A stretch of 64,000 nt of DNA from Spirochaetales bacterium (GCA_024233935.1 JACKOY010000010.1:62001-126000), one strand, 5' to 3'; counted from the stretch's first letter, positions 41,487 through 50,628 are shown. Notes: generated from the sequence alone by a model not told the origin. Made by a program: numbers and translations.

Positions 41487-42161
41487 ATGACCGCAGAAGC
41501 TGACAAATTGCTCGCAGAGCGCGAAAAGGACTTTCCCGCAAACCTGTTAAAGGCTCGCGAAGGCTATTTGGAGGCATTCAAGGCCGACGACAAGAACGCA
41601 GAGCTGAGCGCAAAGCTCGCGCAGGTCATGTTCTGGCTCGGCGAATACAGCGAGGCGAAAGAGGACCGGGACAAATACTTCGGCGAAGGCGTGGAGCACG
41701 GCAAGAAGGCTGTGGAGCTGGCGCCCGAAGCGGTTGCCGCCCATGTTTGGTACGCTTCCAACATGGGTTCCCACGGACTGGTGCGCGGCATCATGTCGAG
41801 TTTGTTCTATCTGGGTCCCATAGAAAAGCATGCGAAGAAGGCGGTCGAGCTGGACGAAACGTACTTTGAAGCGGCCCCGTTGCGCCTTCTGGGACGGTTC
41901 TACCACCAGGCACCCGGTTGGCCGGTTGGCTCTGGAGACGCCAAGAAGGCTCTGGGCCTTCTGGAAAAGGCAGTCCAGGTGGGGCCCCAGTTTGCGTACA
42001 ACCACATCTACCTGGCAGAACTGTACCTGTCGCGCGGCAAGAAGGACGACGCGAAGAAGCTCATTGAGCAGGCCCTGGCTCTGCCGGAGCGACCCGACAT
42101 GCCAATCCATTACAAACGGTCCCAGGCCGCGGCCCTGGAAGTTCAAAAACAGATCGGCTGA
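41487..42161 (+). CDS. TPR-repeat protein
   Basis: 224 residues from ATG 41487, preceded by GGAG at good spacing. Helical throughout with TPR-like hairpins (NLLKAREGYLEAFKADDKN, YFGEGVEHGKKAVELAPEA, DAKKALGLLEKAVQVGPQF). No signal peptide from this start. The layout resembles TatT-like TPR proteins of TRAP transporters, but no TRAP genes are present, so the function is open. Followed 2 bases later by the next gene. Confidence 0.78.
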   Translation: MTAEADKLLAEREKDFPANLLKAREGYLEAFKADDKNAELSAKLAQVMFWLGEYSEAKEDRDKYFGEGVEHGKKAVELAPEAVAAHVWYASNMGSHGLVRGIMSSLFYLGPIEKHAKKAVELDETYFEAAPLRLLGRFYHQAPGWPVGSGDAKKALGLLEKAVQVGPQFAYNHIYLAELYLSRGKKDDAKKLIEQALALPERPDMPIHYKRSQAAALEVQKQIG

Positions 42162-42163
42162 TT

Positions 42164-43324
42164 GTGTTGGCCGGTCTGCCCTCAGGAGCCAATCGGCGCA
42201 GGAGAAGGCGCTTCGTCGCGGGCATTGCTTTATTTCTCCTTTTGTTGCCGCTGGCCCTTTTTGCCGATCGCATTACGATGCGCGACGGCCGGGTCATTGA
42301 CGGGAGCATCACTTCGCAGACGCGGACCACGGTTACAATCCGCACTCCGAGCGGACCGGTGACGGTCCAGAAGGCCGAAGTGCTGAGAATCGAATACGGA
42401 GAAAGTGCCGCCGAAGAGCAACGGCGCCTTGAAGAACAGCGTCGCCTTGAGGAACAGCGTCGCCTTGAAGAAGAGCGGCGCCTCGAAGAAGAGCGACGCC
42501 TCGAAGAAGAGCGACGCCTCGAAGAAGAGCAGCGCAGACAGGAAGAAGAGCAACGGCGTCTTGAAGAGCAGCGCAGACAAGAAGAACAGCGTCGTCTGGA
42601 GGAAGAACGGCGGCTACAGGAAGAGCAATCGACCGAACCGGTGGACGAAAACATGCCAGAGCCCGATGGTCCTTCTCTGGTCGAGAGTATTGATGGGTTG
42701 CGTTTCGGAGCGAGCCTTGAGTATCGGGCGGGCAGCGGCGGCGAACTGTATTTTACGGACCCAACCAACAACTTGAATCGGGTCGATCCCTTTGACGAGG
42801 ACATGTCGGCCACAAACGGCGTCGCTATCGTTCTCTGCCTGGACGCGTCGCTCTTTTACGATTGGTTGCGACTCGGTGTCGACGGTGGCGCTCTGCGACG
42901 TCAGTACGGCGTTCGCCCCCGCCAGCTTTCCTTGCTGGACCTGGATCTGGAGGACGTGTATCAGAATCTTTCCGGAACCGAGTTTTTCTTGCGACCGGGC
43001 GTGGGTCTGGAAGCGCCTCTGAGCGAGAGTATTTCGGTCGCGGTGCGCATGGGCTACAACTTCAGCGTGCTGCGCTCCAATTGGGAAACCTACTCGCTCG
43101 AACAATTCCCCAGCACTGTGTTCGATGGTTCGGTGGAAATGACGCCGGAGGGCGTGCGTCAGTACAAGATCCACAACCCGCAGTTTTCCGGCCCCGTTCT
43201 GCAGCTCGCTTTCCAGTTTGACATATTCCGGGTTTCGGTCGGTCGGCAGTGGCTTGCGGGCAGCGCCTCCGGTGTGCGACTCTTTCGTGACGAATGGCTG
43301 ATGGCTGCCGGGGTCATGTTATGA
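42164..43324 (+). CDS. Exported protein with charged repeat and beta-rich C-terminus
   Basis: 386 residues from a GTG at 42164. Basic N-terminus then a hydrophobic signal (about 17-34), a short beta domain beginning RITMRDGRVIDGSITS, a Glu/Arg/Gln hexapeptide-repeat coiled coil at 84-155, and a C-terminal domain of about 220 residues with alternating strands (GPVLQLAFQFDIFRVSVG) like an outer-membrane or periplasmic beta protein. The final strands end in ML without terminal Phe. The repeat could span periplasm between membrane and cell wall. The stop overlaps the next start by 4 bases. Confidence 0.75.
   Translation: MLAGLPSGANRRRRRRFVAGIALFLLLLPLALFADRITMRDGRVIDGSITSQTRTTVTIRTPSGPVTVQKAEVLRIEYGESAAEEQRRLEEQRRLEEQRRLEEERRLEEERRLEEERRLEEEQRRQEEEQRRLEEQRRQEEQRRLEEERRLQEEQSTEPVDENMPEPDGPSLVESIDGLRFGASLEYRAGSGGELYFTDPTNNLNRVDPFDEDMSATNGVAIVLCLDASLFYDWLRLGVDGGALRRQYGVRPRQLSLLDLDLEDVYQNLSGTEFFLRPGVGLEAPLSESISVAVRMGYNFSVLRSNWETYSLEQFPSTVFDGSVEMTPEGVRQYKIHNPQFSGPVLQLAFQFDIFRVSVGRQWLAGSASGVRLFRDEWLMAAGVML
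42413..42628 (+). repeat. 18-base tandem repeat encoding RRLEEE/RRLEEQ
   Basis: About twelve direct units of roughly 18 bases inside the coding region. Two successive copies of CGCCTCGAAGAAGAGCGA (42479-42496 and 42497-42514) are identical and a third differs at the end; other units diverge at synonymous and Glu/Gln positions. Units preserve the frame, so copy number can change without frameshift. Encodes a highly charged coiled coil. Confidence 0.9.
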
Positions 43325-44502
43325 AGAGGGTCCGACTTGTTCTGCTGGCGTTCGCTTTTGGGCTGCTTGTGCCGGGCGTCGCCCGGGCGGAGGTCTATTG
43401 CAACGGCACCCTGGTTTGCACGGGCTACGGTGAGGGTTTCATACGTGGCATGAACGAAAACGTGCTTCCGGACATGATGCGTGGCGCCGCTGAGGGCGCC
43501 GTGCTGGCTGCGATTCAAGCCGCGCCCATGTCCTTGCAGGCTCCCGATAACTTTGCGTTCGGCTTTCAGCTCAGCGCCGGTTTTGGTCCCGATCGAGATT
43601 TTGACGACGGTAACCCGTTCTTGCACGGCGATTCCAATATTCAGTATCGTAGCTATCCGTTTGCGTTGCCCGCCCAGGGCCGATCGCTCGACAGCAGCTT
43701 TTACGCCATCGTGCCCGGGACCCTGTTTGGACTTTCGAAAAGCGACACCTTTGCTCTGCACGTCGGCTTTCATTCGCTTTCGTACAGCGGTGAAACCGGC
43801 CTGGACTTGTTCGATCCGGTCGCGTCAAGCGACGGAGGCGGCGGTCGCCTGCGGGCCCGAAACTTCGGCGTGCGCTATTCTCATGCTTTGTTGGATTCCA
43901 GGGGTGCAGAGTTCTTCGGTTGGTTGGGCCTGCGTTTCGCAACCGGCCTGAGTTGGTCGCAATCCCACTCTGACCTGCGCGGCAGCTACGAAACCCGGGA
44001 CTTCATTGACGCAAATTCTTTTGGAACCGACCTGAGCGTGGCTTCTTTCGCCGCCCTGAAAACGGTCGAATATCAACAGACGACGATCATCGACTCGCGC
44101 ACCCTCGTGCTTCCGGTCGAACTTCGCACCGGTGTGCAGGTGCTTTTTCTGTCTCTGGAAATTGCGCCCGGTGTGGCCTTAAACTATGGACGCCACGAGG
44201 TGGAGGCATCCATCGAGGGGCAGCTGTGTTCGGGGCCGCTCGGTAACTGCAGTGGCCGCAGTGTGCGCGAATCCTTTTATGAGAGCCTCGCTCCCGGCGC
44301 GAGCGCCGCGTTTTCCGCAGTCACGGCCGGAGATCCGCCGCCGTTTATTGCAAATTCCCGGGCTGAGATTCGCTCGCGCTCTGTGATCCCGTATCTGTCC
44401 CTCGCGGCCCGCGTGCATATGTTCGCCTTAAACATCGTGGTGCAGGCCACGTCTTCTTCCGAGCAGACCGCCGCCAGCGTCGGGCTCGAAGCCACCCTGT
44501 GA
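43321..44502 (+). CDS. Predicted outer-membrane beta-barrel protein
   Basis: 393 residues from ATG 43321, overlapping the previous stop (ATGA). Clear signal peptide (KRVRLVLLAFAFGLLVPGVARA). The mature part has many amphipathic strands (FAFGFQLSAGFG, FALHVGFHSLSYSG, EFFGWLGLRFATGLSW, LSLEIAPGVALNYG) ending in VGLEATL, the pattern of an outer-membrane beta-barrel. Two Cys pairs are visible (YCNGTLVC, LCSGPLGNC). Some Leptospira surface proteins are organised like this; no close relative recognised. Confidence 0.75.
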   Translation: MKRVRLVLLAFAFGLLVPGVARAEVYCNGTLVCTGYGEGFIRGMNENVLPDMMRGAAEGAVLAAIQAAPMSLQAPDNFAFGFQLSAGFGPDRDFDDGNPFLHGDSNIQYRSYPFALPAQGRSLDSSFYAIVPGTLFGLSKSDTFALHVGFHSLSYSGETGLDLFDPVASSDGGGGRLRARNFGVRYSHALLDSRGAEFFGWLGLRFATGLSWSQSHSDLRGSYETRDFIDANSFGTDLSVASFAALKTVEYQQTTIIDSRTLVLPVELRTGVQVLFLSLEIAPGVALNYGRHEVEASIEGQLCSGPLGNCSGRSVRESFYESLAPGASAAFSAVTAGDPPPFIANSRAEIRSRSVIPYLSLAARVHMFALNIVVQATSSSEQTAASVGLEATL

Positions 44503-44510
44503 GCAGACTC

Positions 44511-46487
44511 TTACGCCGGCTGGTGGGCTTCCGCGCGCTGGTGCGTGAGTCTTTCTTTAATTTGTGCGGCTTCCTGCGTGCGTCCCATCTTCGTGAGAGT
44601 GCGGGCGAGCACGTCCAGTGCTCCGGCGTGATTGGTTTTTAGCGCCAGCGCCCGGCGGGCGTCACTTTCGGCCTGAACAACGCGAGCGTTGCCCAGATGG
44701 CAACGGGCCAGCACCGCAAAGGCTCCGGCATGGTAGGGTCGCAATTCAATGAGGCGCCGCATGAGCGAGGCCGCTTCGTCGAAACGACGATTGGCCACAA
44801 GCAGCTTGCCCAGAGAATAGAGAGATTCGGGATGTCGCGGAAAGATATGAATGGCCCGCCGCAGATGCTCCTCGGCTCCCGCAAGATCTCCGCTTGCGTA
44901 ATGCTCGCGGGCCTTCGCGCGATAGTTCTCAAAAATGGAATGGCGTGCATCGTATTCCAGGACGACGAGCGTGATATCATCGGTCGGATCACTGCCGATA
45001 CAAAATTCGCGATGGCGTTTCATTACGTGTTCAGCGGCCTCGTTCGCATCCAGCCCCGTTGTTTCGGCGATGGCGTCCGCCATGGCCCGCATTCCAAAGA
45101 ACTGCCCCTGGTCGTCGGTCGCTTCAGAAAGACCATCGGTAAAAATAAAGAGCTTATCGCCTGCGCCAAGCTCCACGGTCTGATTTCGAAAGTAGTCCGC
45201 CGCGTCAGGAAACATGCCGATCAGCGTGCCTTCGCCCTCGAGTTGTTCCGGTTCGGAACTGCCGCCGCGCAAAAGCACCGGAGCGGGCATTCCGGCCATG
45301 CTGTACACAACGTGCTGACCTGAGTCAATTATCATGTAGAAGGCGGTCAGGTAACCTTCCATTTTTACGTAGCTCAGAATATCCAGGTTCACACTGCTGA
45401 AAACGTCGGAGGGCATGCTGTAGCGGTGGTTCGTAAATGAGATCTTGGCAATCGCCGAGATAAGCGCCGCCGGTACGCCGTGCCCGCATACGTCGGCGAC
45501 CAAAAGCGCCCGCCGCCCATCACTCAGATCAAAAAAATCGTACAGATCGCCGGAGACACCGGCGAGGGCCCTGGTGTGGGCGGCGAAGCGCACGCCTTCC
45601 CAATCGGGAATCAATTTGGGGAAGAAGCCTTCCTGAATACTGCGCGCGACTTCTATCTCCTTCTTGCCCTCGCGAATTTTCTTTTCGAGTTCGTCATTGG
45701 CCATGTTCAGATATTCGACCGCCGTAACGAGCTCACGACGGTCCTGGAACAGGCGGGCGGAACGCATCAGAACAGAACGCACAAAAAACTCATTTGCCGA
45801 TTCGCGGTGACGTGCCAGCGAGGGTTCGCGGGCTCGTCGGCTGCGCGCGCGAGTCTCGGTTTCCGGCGCTGCGATGTGTATGATCGTCTCATCGCTTGAC
45901 CAGATGACTCCCGGCAGTTCCTGGACCAGTTGTTCGGGATACTGTTCGCGTTTAAGAGCACAGCGCGTCAAAAGACTGCCGCTGGCGTCGACGCCGATGA
46001 AATCGAGCACACCGGCGACCAGACCCTTAATGAAAAGCAGATCGACCGTGTTCGGTCGTCCGATTTCGCCGTAACGCACCTCCAGCGCGTAGAGTCCCGA
46101 CGACAACTCCAGCAGCCGACAGCGCGGGGCGATCAGAAAAAAGGCGATCAGGGAAGGCAGGCTGGCGAGCACCTGGCCGGTTTTGCGGAGCAATGGGTTG
46201 TGCGGCAGAATGTACACCAGCGCCTGACTTACACTTTCACTTCCGACCAGGTGCACGCCCTCCCAGGCATCCAGCTCCCGGGCCAGATAATCGATCACCG
46301 CCTGCTCGTCTTCATACGAGAGCCATTCTTTGTGGTTCAATTCCGCCAGAACATGACCCGCGGGGCGCTGACGCGCTTGCGCCAGCACTTCGTCCAGGCG
46401 AACGGGATCGCAGCGCTGGCGCAGAATGTCCAGGAACAGCCGCAGCCGAACCGCATTGACTTCGTAGTTCCTTTCGATAGTCGTCAT
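44511..46487 (-). CDS. SpoIIE-type phosphatase with novel N-terminal domain and C-terminal TPR
   Basis: 658 residues, cytoplasmic. Residues 1-200 are an unrecognised alpha/beta domain with GSESVSQALVYILPHNPLLRK as a striking stretch. A helical linker runs to about 285. The SpoIIE phosphatase domain (about 285-520) has VSGDLYDFF, LVADVCGHG, FTDGLSEAT and DPTDDITLVV intact. Residues 525-650 are three to four TPR units (AGAEEHLRRAIHIFPRHPESLYSLG). The TPR part may dock the substrate STAS protein. The start overlaps the stop of the RibD-like gene by 4 bases. Confidence 0.9.
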   Translation of the reverse strand: MTTIERNYEVNAVRLRLFLDILRQRCDPVRLDEVLAQARQRPAGHVLAELNHKEWLSYEDEQAVIDYLARELDAWEGVHLVGSESVSQALVYILPHNPLLRKTGQVLASLPSLIAFFLIAPRCRLLELSSGLYALEVRYGEIGRPNTVDLLFIKGLVAGVLDFIGVDASGSLLTRCALKREQYPEQLVQELPGVIWSSDETIIHIAAPETETRARSRRAREPSLARHRESANEFFVRSVLMRSARLFQDRRELVTAVEYLNMANDELEKKIREGKKEIEVARSIQEGFFPKLIPDWEGVRFAAHTRALAGVSGDLYDFFDLSDGRRALLVADVCGHGVPAALISAIAKISFTNHRYSMPSDVFSSVNLDILSYVKMEGYLTAFYMIIDSGQHVVYSMAGMPAPVLLRGGSSEPEQLEGEGTLIGMFPDAADYFRNQTVELGAGDKLFIFTDGLSEATDDQGQFFGMRAMADAIAETTGLDANEAAEHVMKRHREFCIGSDPTDDITLVVLEYDARHSIFENYRAKAREHYASGDLAGAEEHLRRAIHIFPRHPESLYSLGKLLVANRRFDEAASLMRRLIELRPYHAGAFAVLARCHLGNARVVQAESDARRALALKTNHAGALDVLARTLTKMGRTQEAAQIKERLTHQRAEAHQPA

Positions 46488-47169
46488 TGTCGCCGGCGGC
46501 TGTATTCCAGAAACACTTCGCTCCCGATCGCCTCGTGCCGGACCAATTCCCAGCCAACGCGGTCAAAACCGCTCAGCGCTGCGGAACCCTGCACCGGTCC
46601 CGGAAGGCCGGCCTGTCCGATGACGTAAGGCACAAGAGTTAGATAGAACCGATCCACAAGATCGGCGGCGAAGAAAGCATAATTCAGTGTCGGGCCCCCC
46701 TCCAGGAGTACCTGGCCCATGCCGGCATCGCTCAGGCGTTTGAGAACGCGGCTGGGCGTCAGTTCCTCCGGCGCCACCAGCAGCACTTCGGCCCGCTCTG
46801 AAAGCTCGGCGAGTCTTGCTTCTGAACTTTTGCCGCCATCCTGCGCTTCCCGTCGTGTCTTTATCCAGGCTCGAGATTGCAGAACCAGCGCCGGAGGTTG
46901 ACCGACAAAAACACGCAGTTGTGCCGGGGGTGGCTCACCCCGACTGATGATGATCGGTCGTGGTGAAGGTTCCCTACCGGCCTGACGATGGGATCGTCCG
47001 CGATCAGGGAGGCTTTGCCCAGAAGCAGAGCCCGGGCATGGCTTCGGTGCTCGTCCATGCGTCGGCGGTCTTCCCGGGACGTCAGACCATGCCAGCGACC
47101 ATCCGGGCGCATGACCCGACCGTCGAGGGTCATGGCCATGTTCACGCTCAGCTGGCTGGAGCCTTCCAT
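46484..47169 (-). pseudogene. RibD-type pyrimidine reductase (dihydrofolate reductase-like fold), frameshifted
   Basis: Two frames together encode one reductase of about 228 residues. The first part (from ATG 47169) contains VNMAMTLDGRVMRPDGRW and LLLGKASLIADDPIVRPVG, typical of the RibD C-terminal/2,5-diamino-pyrimidine reductase family. The frame then derails near 46972, and the second frame continues RPIIISRGEPPPAQLRVFVG through QVLLEGGPTLNYAFFAADLVDRFYLTLVP to the stop at 46484. One added base at the C-triplet 46972-46974 (a G run on the coding strand) would restore it. Either a recent loss or a sequencing error in a homopolymer. The intact protein would reduce the ribosylamino-pyrimidine in riboflavin synthesis. 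Couples to the SpoIIE gene by ATGA. Confidence 0.85.
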
Positions 47170-47231
47170 TGGTCTTTACGGGTCGCTGCCTGCTCTTAAC
47201 GGCATGAAACGACAGGTGGAATCTCGAAGAG

Positions 47232-48074
47232 TTAGTTCAGACCCTCGACTTTGCGGGAGTCGCGCAGGATTTGAAGCAATTCGTTGTGCAGGTGGTCGTT
47301 GCTTGCAATTACGTCGCCGACCGCGATGTGAAAGGGCTGGCCCTGCAGCCCGGACAGGCGTCCGCGGGCTTCGCTCAGAATGACGCTCGATGCACACAGA
47401 TCGTGGGGAGGCAGTCCGGCTTCCCAGAATGCATCGTAGCGAGCGTCTGCCACCCAGCAGAGATCCAGAGCTGCTGAGCCGCTTCGGCGCAATCCTGTCC
47501 CGCTCGAAATGAAAGCCGAAATATCAGCGATCAGTTCGTTGATGATTTTTTCGCGATGGTAGGGCAGACCGGTGGCGATGATCGACCGGGCCACGCTATC
47601 CACCGAAGACACCCGAATCGGTTTGCCGTTGCGGACCGCGCCGTTGCCGTAGATCGCGTGGTACACGTCACCCAGGGCAGGCGCCTGAACCACTCCGGCC
47701 ACCGGTGTGCCCCGAAAACAAAGTCCGATGGCTGTTGCAAAGAGCGGCGAACCGTGTACATAATTGCGCGTGCCGTCCAGGGCATCAATGAACCAGCGGA
47801 AATCGTTGTCACCCGGAAGCTCACCGGCTTCATCGGCATCGAGCCAGTCTTTGGCGAAGCGGCTGCGCAGGGCCTCAATCAAGGCGGTCTCCGCGTGGCC
47901 TTCGGCGGTTTTCATGAGGCGGTAGTCGGTCTCCGCCGACTCCGATTCCTGGAGGCTGAGGCTTTGTTGGTACGAAAGCACGCTGCGTCCCAGAGCCGGA
48001 ATCACACTGAGCACGTAGCGCACCCGTTCCTCGACTTCGTCCTGGGGAAAATGCAGCACGGCTGTTTCGCTCAT
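47232..48074 (-). CDS. Inositol monophosphatase-family phosphatase
   Basis: 280 residues. The metal site FIDALDGTRNYVHG (D97, D100, G101, T102) corresponds to the family motif, usually DPxDGTxNF; Pro is replaced by Ala. An upstream acidic motif DADEAGE would supply the metal-binding Glu. The later motif FWEAGLPPHDLCAS matches the usual W-D-x-A-A-G region, with HD in place of WD. Members hydrolyse inositol phosphate, PAP or fructose-1,6-bisphosphate; the sequence does not decide. Overlaps the upstream unknown gene by 4 bases. Confidence 0.85.
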   Translation of the reverse strand: MSETAVLHFPQDEVEERVRYVLSVIPALGRSVLSYQQSLSLQESESAETDYRLMKTAEGHAETALIEALRSRFAKDWLDADEAGELPGDNDFRWFIDALDGTRNYVHGSPLFATAIGLCFRGTPVAGVVQAPALGDVYHAIYGNGAVRNGKPIRVSSVDSVARSIIATGLPYHREKIINELIADISAFISSGTGLRRSGSAALDLCWVADARYDAFWEAGLPPHDLCASSVILSEARGRLSGLQGQPFHIAVGDVIASNDHLHNELLQILRDSRKVEGLN

Positions 48075-48781
48075 CTATTCGTCTCCTGGGCGTCAGTCGG
48101 CCGTTGCAGGTTTATGCTTTTCCAATTGGCCAGGATTTTTTCCAGGCGCTGTCTGCCCCGCAACACGGGCTGAACCATTTTCATCAAAGTTCCGTAGTCC
48201 GGATGGAAGGTCTTTTCCATGCTCTGGGAGCCCTGTATCTTGCGCAGGTTGCATTCGTGCTTTGCGGCGATCTCACTATTTATGCGATCCACGAGGCTTT
48301 CGTACAAAGACTGGACGTGGGCTCGATGCGAAACCATATTGTGCGCGTAGATGAGGGTGGATTTGATATTCTGGTCCAGCTTTTCGCGGCTTTCGGAGCG
48401 GTCGAGCATCTGTTTGGCGCGAAACTTGAAGTGACGGTACTTATCTTCAACAATCGGTATGTGATCTTCAATCCACTGTAGTTGCGAACGCATGAACTCC
48501 AAAAAACGAAACAAAGCGAAGTAACTGCGCGGTCGGGCGGTATCGACCAGTTCCCCGGTGGTGCGCGAAAAACTTTCGGCATCCAGGTGGTACGGTTGAA
48601 TATGCGGCAGGGCAGGGTCAAAGTTGATACGCAGAAAGTACTCCCAGGGAAAAAGAGAGGGAACCGGAATCGGAACCCGCAGCTTCATGACGGTCTGCTT
48701 CGGATCCTTGAGCACCATTTCCAGGGCAACGGTAATCTCGTGCGATCGGAAGCGGTCTAAGTCCTCTTCAAGCGAGCTCAT
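48071..48781 (-). CDS. Unknown conserved-looking protein
   Basis: 236 residues from ATG 48781. No signal peptide or membrane helix. An N-terminal region with beta strands (HEITVALEMVLKDPKQTVMKLRVPIPVP) is followed by a long helical part (about 90-225), probably coiled coil. No family recognised. Its stop overlaps the inositol-monophosphatase start (ATGA), so they are coupled. It diverges from the SpoIIE gene starting near 48985, with about 200 bases between. Confidence 0.7.
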   Translation of the reverse strand: MSSLEEDLDRFRSHEITVALEMVLKDPKQTVMKLRVPIPVPSLFPWEYFLRINFDPALPHIQPYHLDAESFSRTTGELVDTARPRSYFALFRFLEFMRSQLQWIEDHIPIVEDKYRHFKFRAKQMLDRSESREKLDQNIKSTLIYAHNMVSHRAHVQSLYESLVDRINSEIAAKHECNLRKIQGSQSMEKTFHPDYGTLMKMVQPVLRGRQRLEKILANWKSINLQRPTDAQETNR

Positions 48782-48984
48782 GGTCTTCTGGTTGCGTCCG
48801 GCAGGCAAAGGCCGTTCTTCTGGTCGGTTCGGGCTGGTCGCAGTCCGTAGCCGCGACCTACTGTGGGCAGTCCTGGTTCTGCGGCAATGAATTCGCGCGT
48901 CCGGTCCGCTTTTTGAGAACGTCCTCGCCCCTTTCTGCTTGCCCCCTGCGTCCGGACAGCCAGGCTGGGGGTTGGTGTCCCGTC

Positions 48985-50577
48985 GTGCAGACTCTGGATA
49001 ATTTCGACGAGTTTCCTGATCGCGTGCGGCGGGTCGTGGCCGGAATTCCGGATTCGCTGCGGGATGAACTCACCTTCGAGATGGAGATGTTTGTCTCCCG
49101 ACTCGAACTGCTCGAATCCCGGGGTTGGTCGGCCGATTTTCGCGCCACGATCGAGTACGATCGTATACGCTCTGACCTGTACGATTTTCTGCGAGAAGAC
49201 CTGGTGGACTTTTTGCAGAAGGTTTTGGTTGGTCGCGAACTTCCGGCTGGCTTTCCGGACCTGCGCCCCATCCACCGGGAGGTGTTGCGCATTCTGCGTG
49301 AAATGGGGATTTACGCCTTTTATCCTCAGGGCAAAGATTTCAGCCAGACCACGATCGTCGAACGCTGGTACGGCTGGCTGTTCGAGGAGAACCAGACGGC
49401 GCCCGAGCATGCCGCGCACTATTTTACGATATACCGTAACCGGCTCTACAGCCTCTCGAGCAGCTCTCCCTATGGCTTTGGCGATTTGAGCCGGCTGGTG
49501 CGACGCTTCATCGCGCAAAAGGAAGTCGCCTTCAGCCTCAGCCTGGAACAGGTTTACCGTTCAGAGCTGAAGCTGCGCGAAGAGATTCTCTTTGCTCTCT
49601 TGCGCCGGTTTTCTCCCCGCAGCCGCCTGGATTATCTGGTTGCTAAAGAAATGATCGTGGATCGGTCGGAGCATTTCATCAGTGTGCTGCATCGCGAAGT
49701 GGAGAGCTATTTCAAGAGACTCTTGCGCGTACAGGGCCGGCAGCATCGACGGACCGTCGAACAGAAGACCTCAATGGAGCGCGAGGTGGCCAATGCCGCC
49801 CGCCTGCACCGCAAGCAATTGCAGACTGACCTGCCGGACGGCGACGCCCGGGTGCAGTTCGCGATCGCTTACCAGCCCTTTATGACTTTGAGCGGCGATT
49901 TTTATAGAATCAGCCGGATAAGTGACGACGAGTATGCGCTCCTGCTCTGTGATATTGCCGGCCACGGCCTCGGAGCGGCCATGTACCTGAACACGGTCAA
50001 ACACAGCTTCGATCGCTTCGTGCGCTACCACCATCGTCCGGACCGGCTCATGGAACGTATGAACGAAGACCTGTACGGGAAGCTGGACGACAACTTTGTC
50101 ACGGCGATCAGTGTCTACGTGCATCTCGGCAAACGCCGCATTGAATACTGCAACGCCGGGCATCCCAAAGGATTTCTGGTGTACCTTCATGATCAGCGGC
50201 AGAAGATTCGGTTCTTGCGCCAGAATGGACGTGTGCTCGGTGTTTTTCGGGAAGGCGGTTTTCGCACGGACCGTCTGGACCTCCACGAACGAAATCGATT
50301 GATCATCTATACCGATGGCCTGACCGAAACGATGAATGAATCGGACGAGATGCTCGGCGAACGGGGCCTTCTGGATCTTTTCGACGGAACAACAACGCGA
50401 CCCATTCAGGAGACCATCGATACGGTGCAATCCGGGTTGCGCACATTTCAGGGGCGGGAACCGGTGGCCGACGACCGGACTTTGATTCTTTGCGACCTGG
50501 ATTTGCGAGTGGACGCGGTGCTTGACGAACACCATGCAAAAACGTCCGGGAAGGAACCGGAAGCGCAAAAGGCCTGA
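48985..50577 (+). CDS. SpoIIE-type phosphatase with long helical N-terminus
   Basis: 530 residues from a GTG at 48985; an in-frame TTG at 48913 would add 24 Pro/Ser-rich residues, so the start is uncertain. Residues 1-290 are helical, with YRSELKLREEILFALLRRFS and a basic coil RVQGRQHRRTVEQKTSMERE, and match no domain I know. The phosphatase domain (about 290-510) keeps LSGDFYRISR, LCDIAGHG, IYTDGLTETM and ADDRTLILC. Cytoplasmic. The region before the start (48782-48984) should hold divergent promoters; none is clear. Confidence 0.88.
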   Translation: MQTLDNFDEFPDRVRRVVAGIPDSLRDELTFEMEMFVSRLELLESRGWSADFRATIEYDRIRSDLYDFLREDLVDFLQKVLVGRELPAGFPDLRPIHREVLRILREMGIYAFYPQGKDFSQTTIVERWYGWLFEENQTAPEHAAHYFTIYRNRLYSLSSSSPYGFGDLSRLVRRFIAQKEVAFSLSLEQVYRSELKLREEILFALLRRFSPRSRLDYLVAKEMIVDRSEHFISVLHREVESYFKRLLRVQGRQHRRTVEQKTSMEREVANAARLHRKQLQTDLPDGDARVQFAIAYQPFMTLSGDFYRISRISDDEYALLLCDIAGHGLGAAMYLNTVKHSFDRFVRYHHRPDRLMERMNEDLYGKLDDNFVTAISVYVHLGKRRIEYCNAGHPKGFLVYLHDQRQKIRFLRQNGRVLGVFREGGFRTDRLDLHERNRLIIYTDGLTETMNESDEMLGERGLLDLFDGTTTRPIQETIDTVQSGLRTFQGREPVADDRTLILCDLDLRVDAVLDEHHAKTSGKEPEAQKA

Positions 50578-50628
50578 AACTCAAACGGCTTTGAATCCAA
50601 AATAGCATCAGGCAAATGAGGCCAGAAA

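Noticed and set aside
42413..42628. Regular short repeats that could suggest a CRISPR array
   Set aside because: The units are contiguous 18-base repeats without spacers and lie inside one reading frame encoding a coiled coil.
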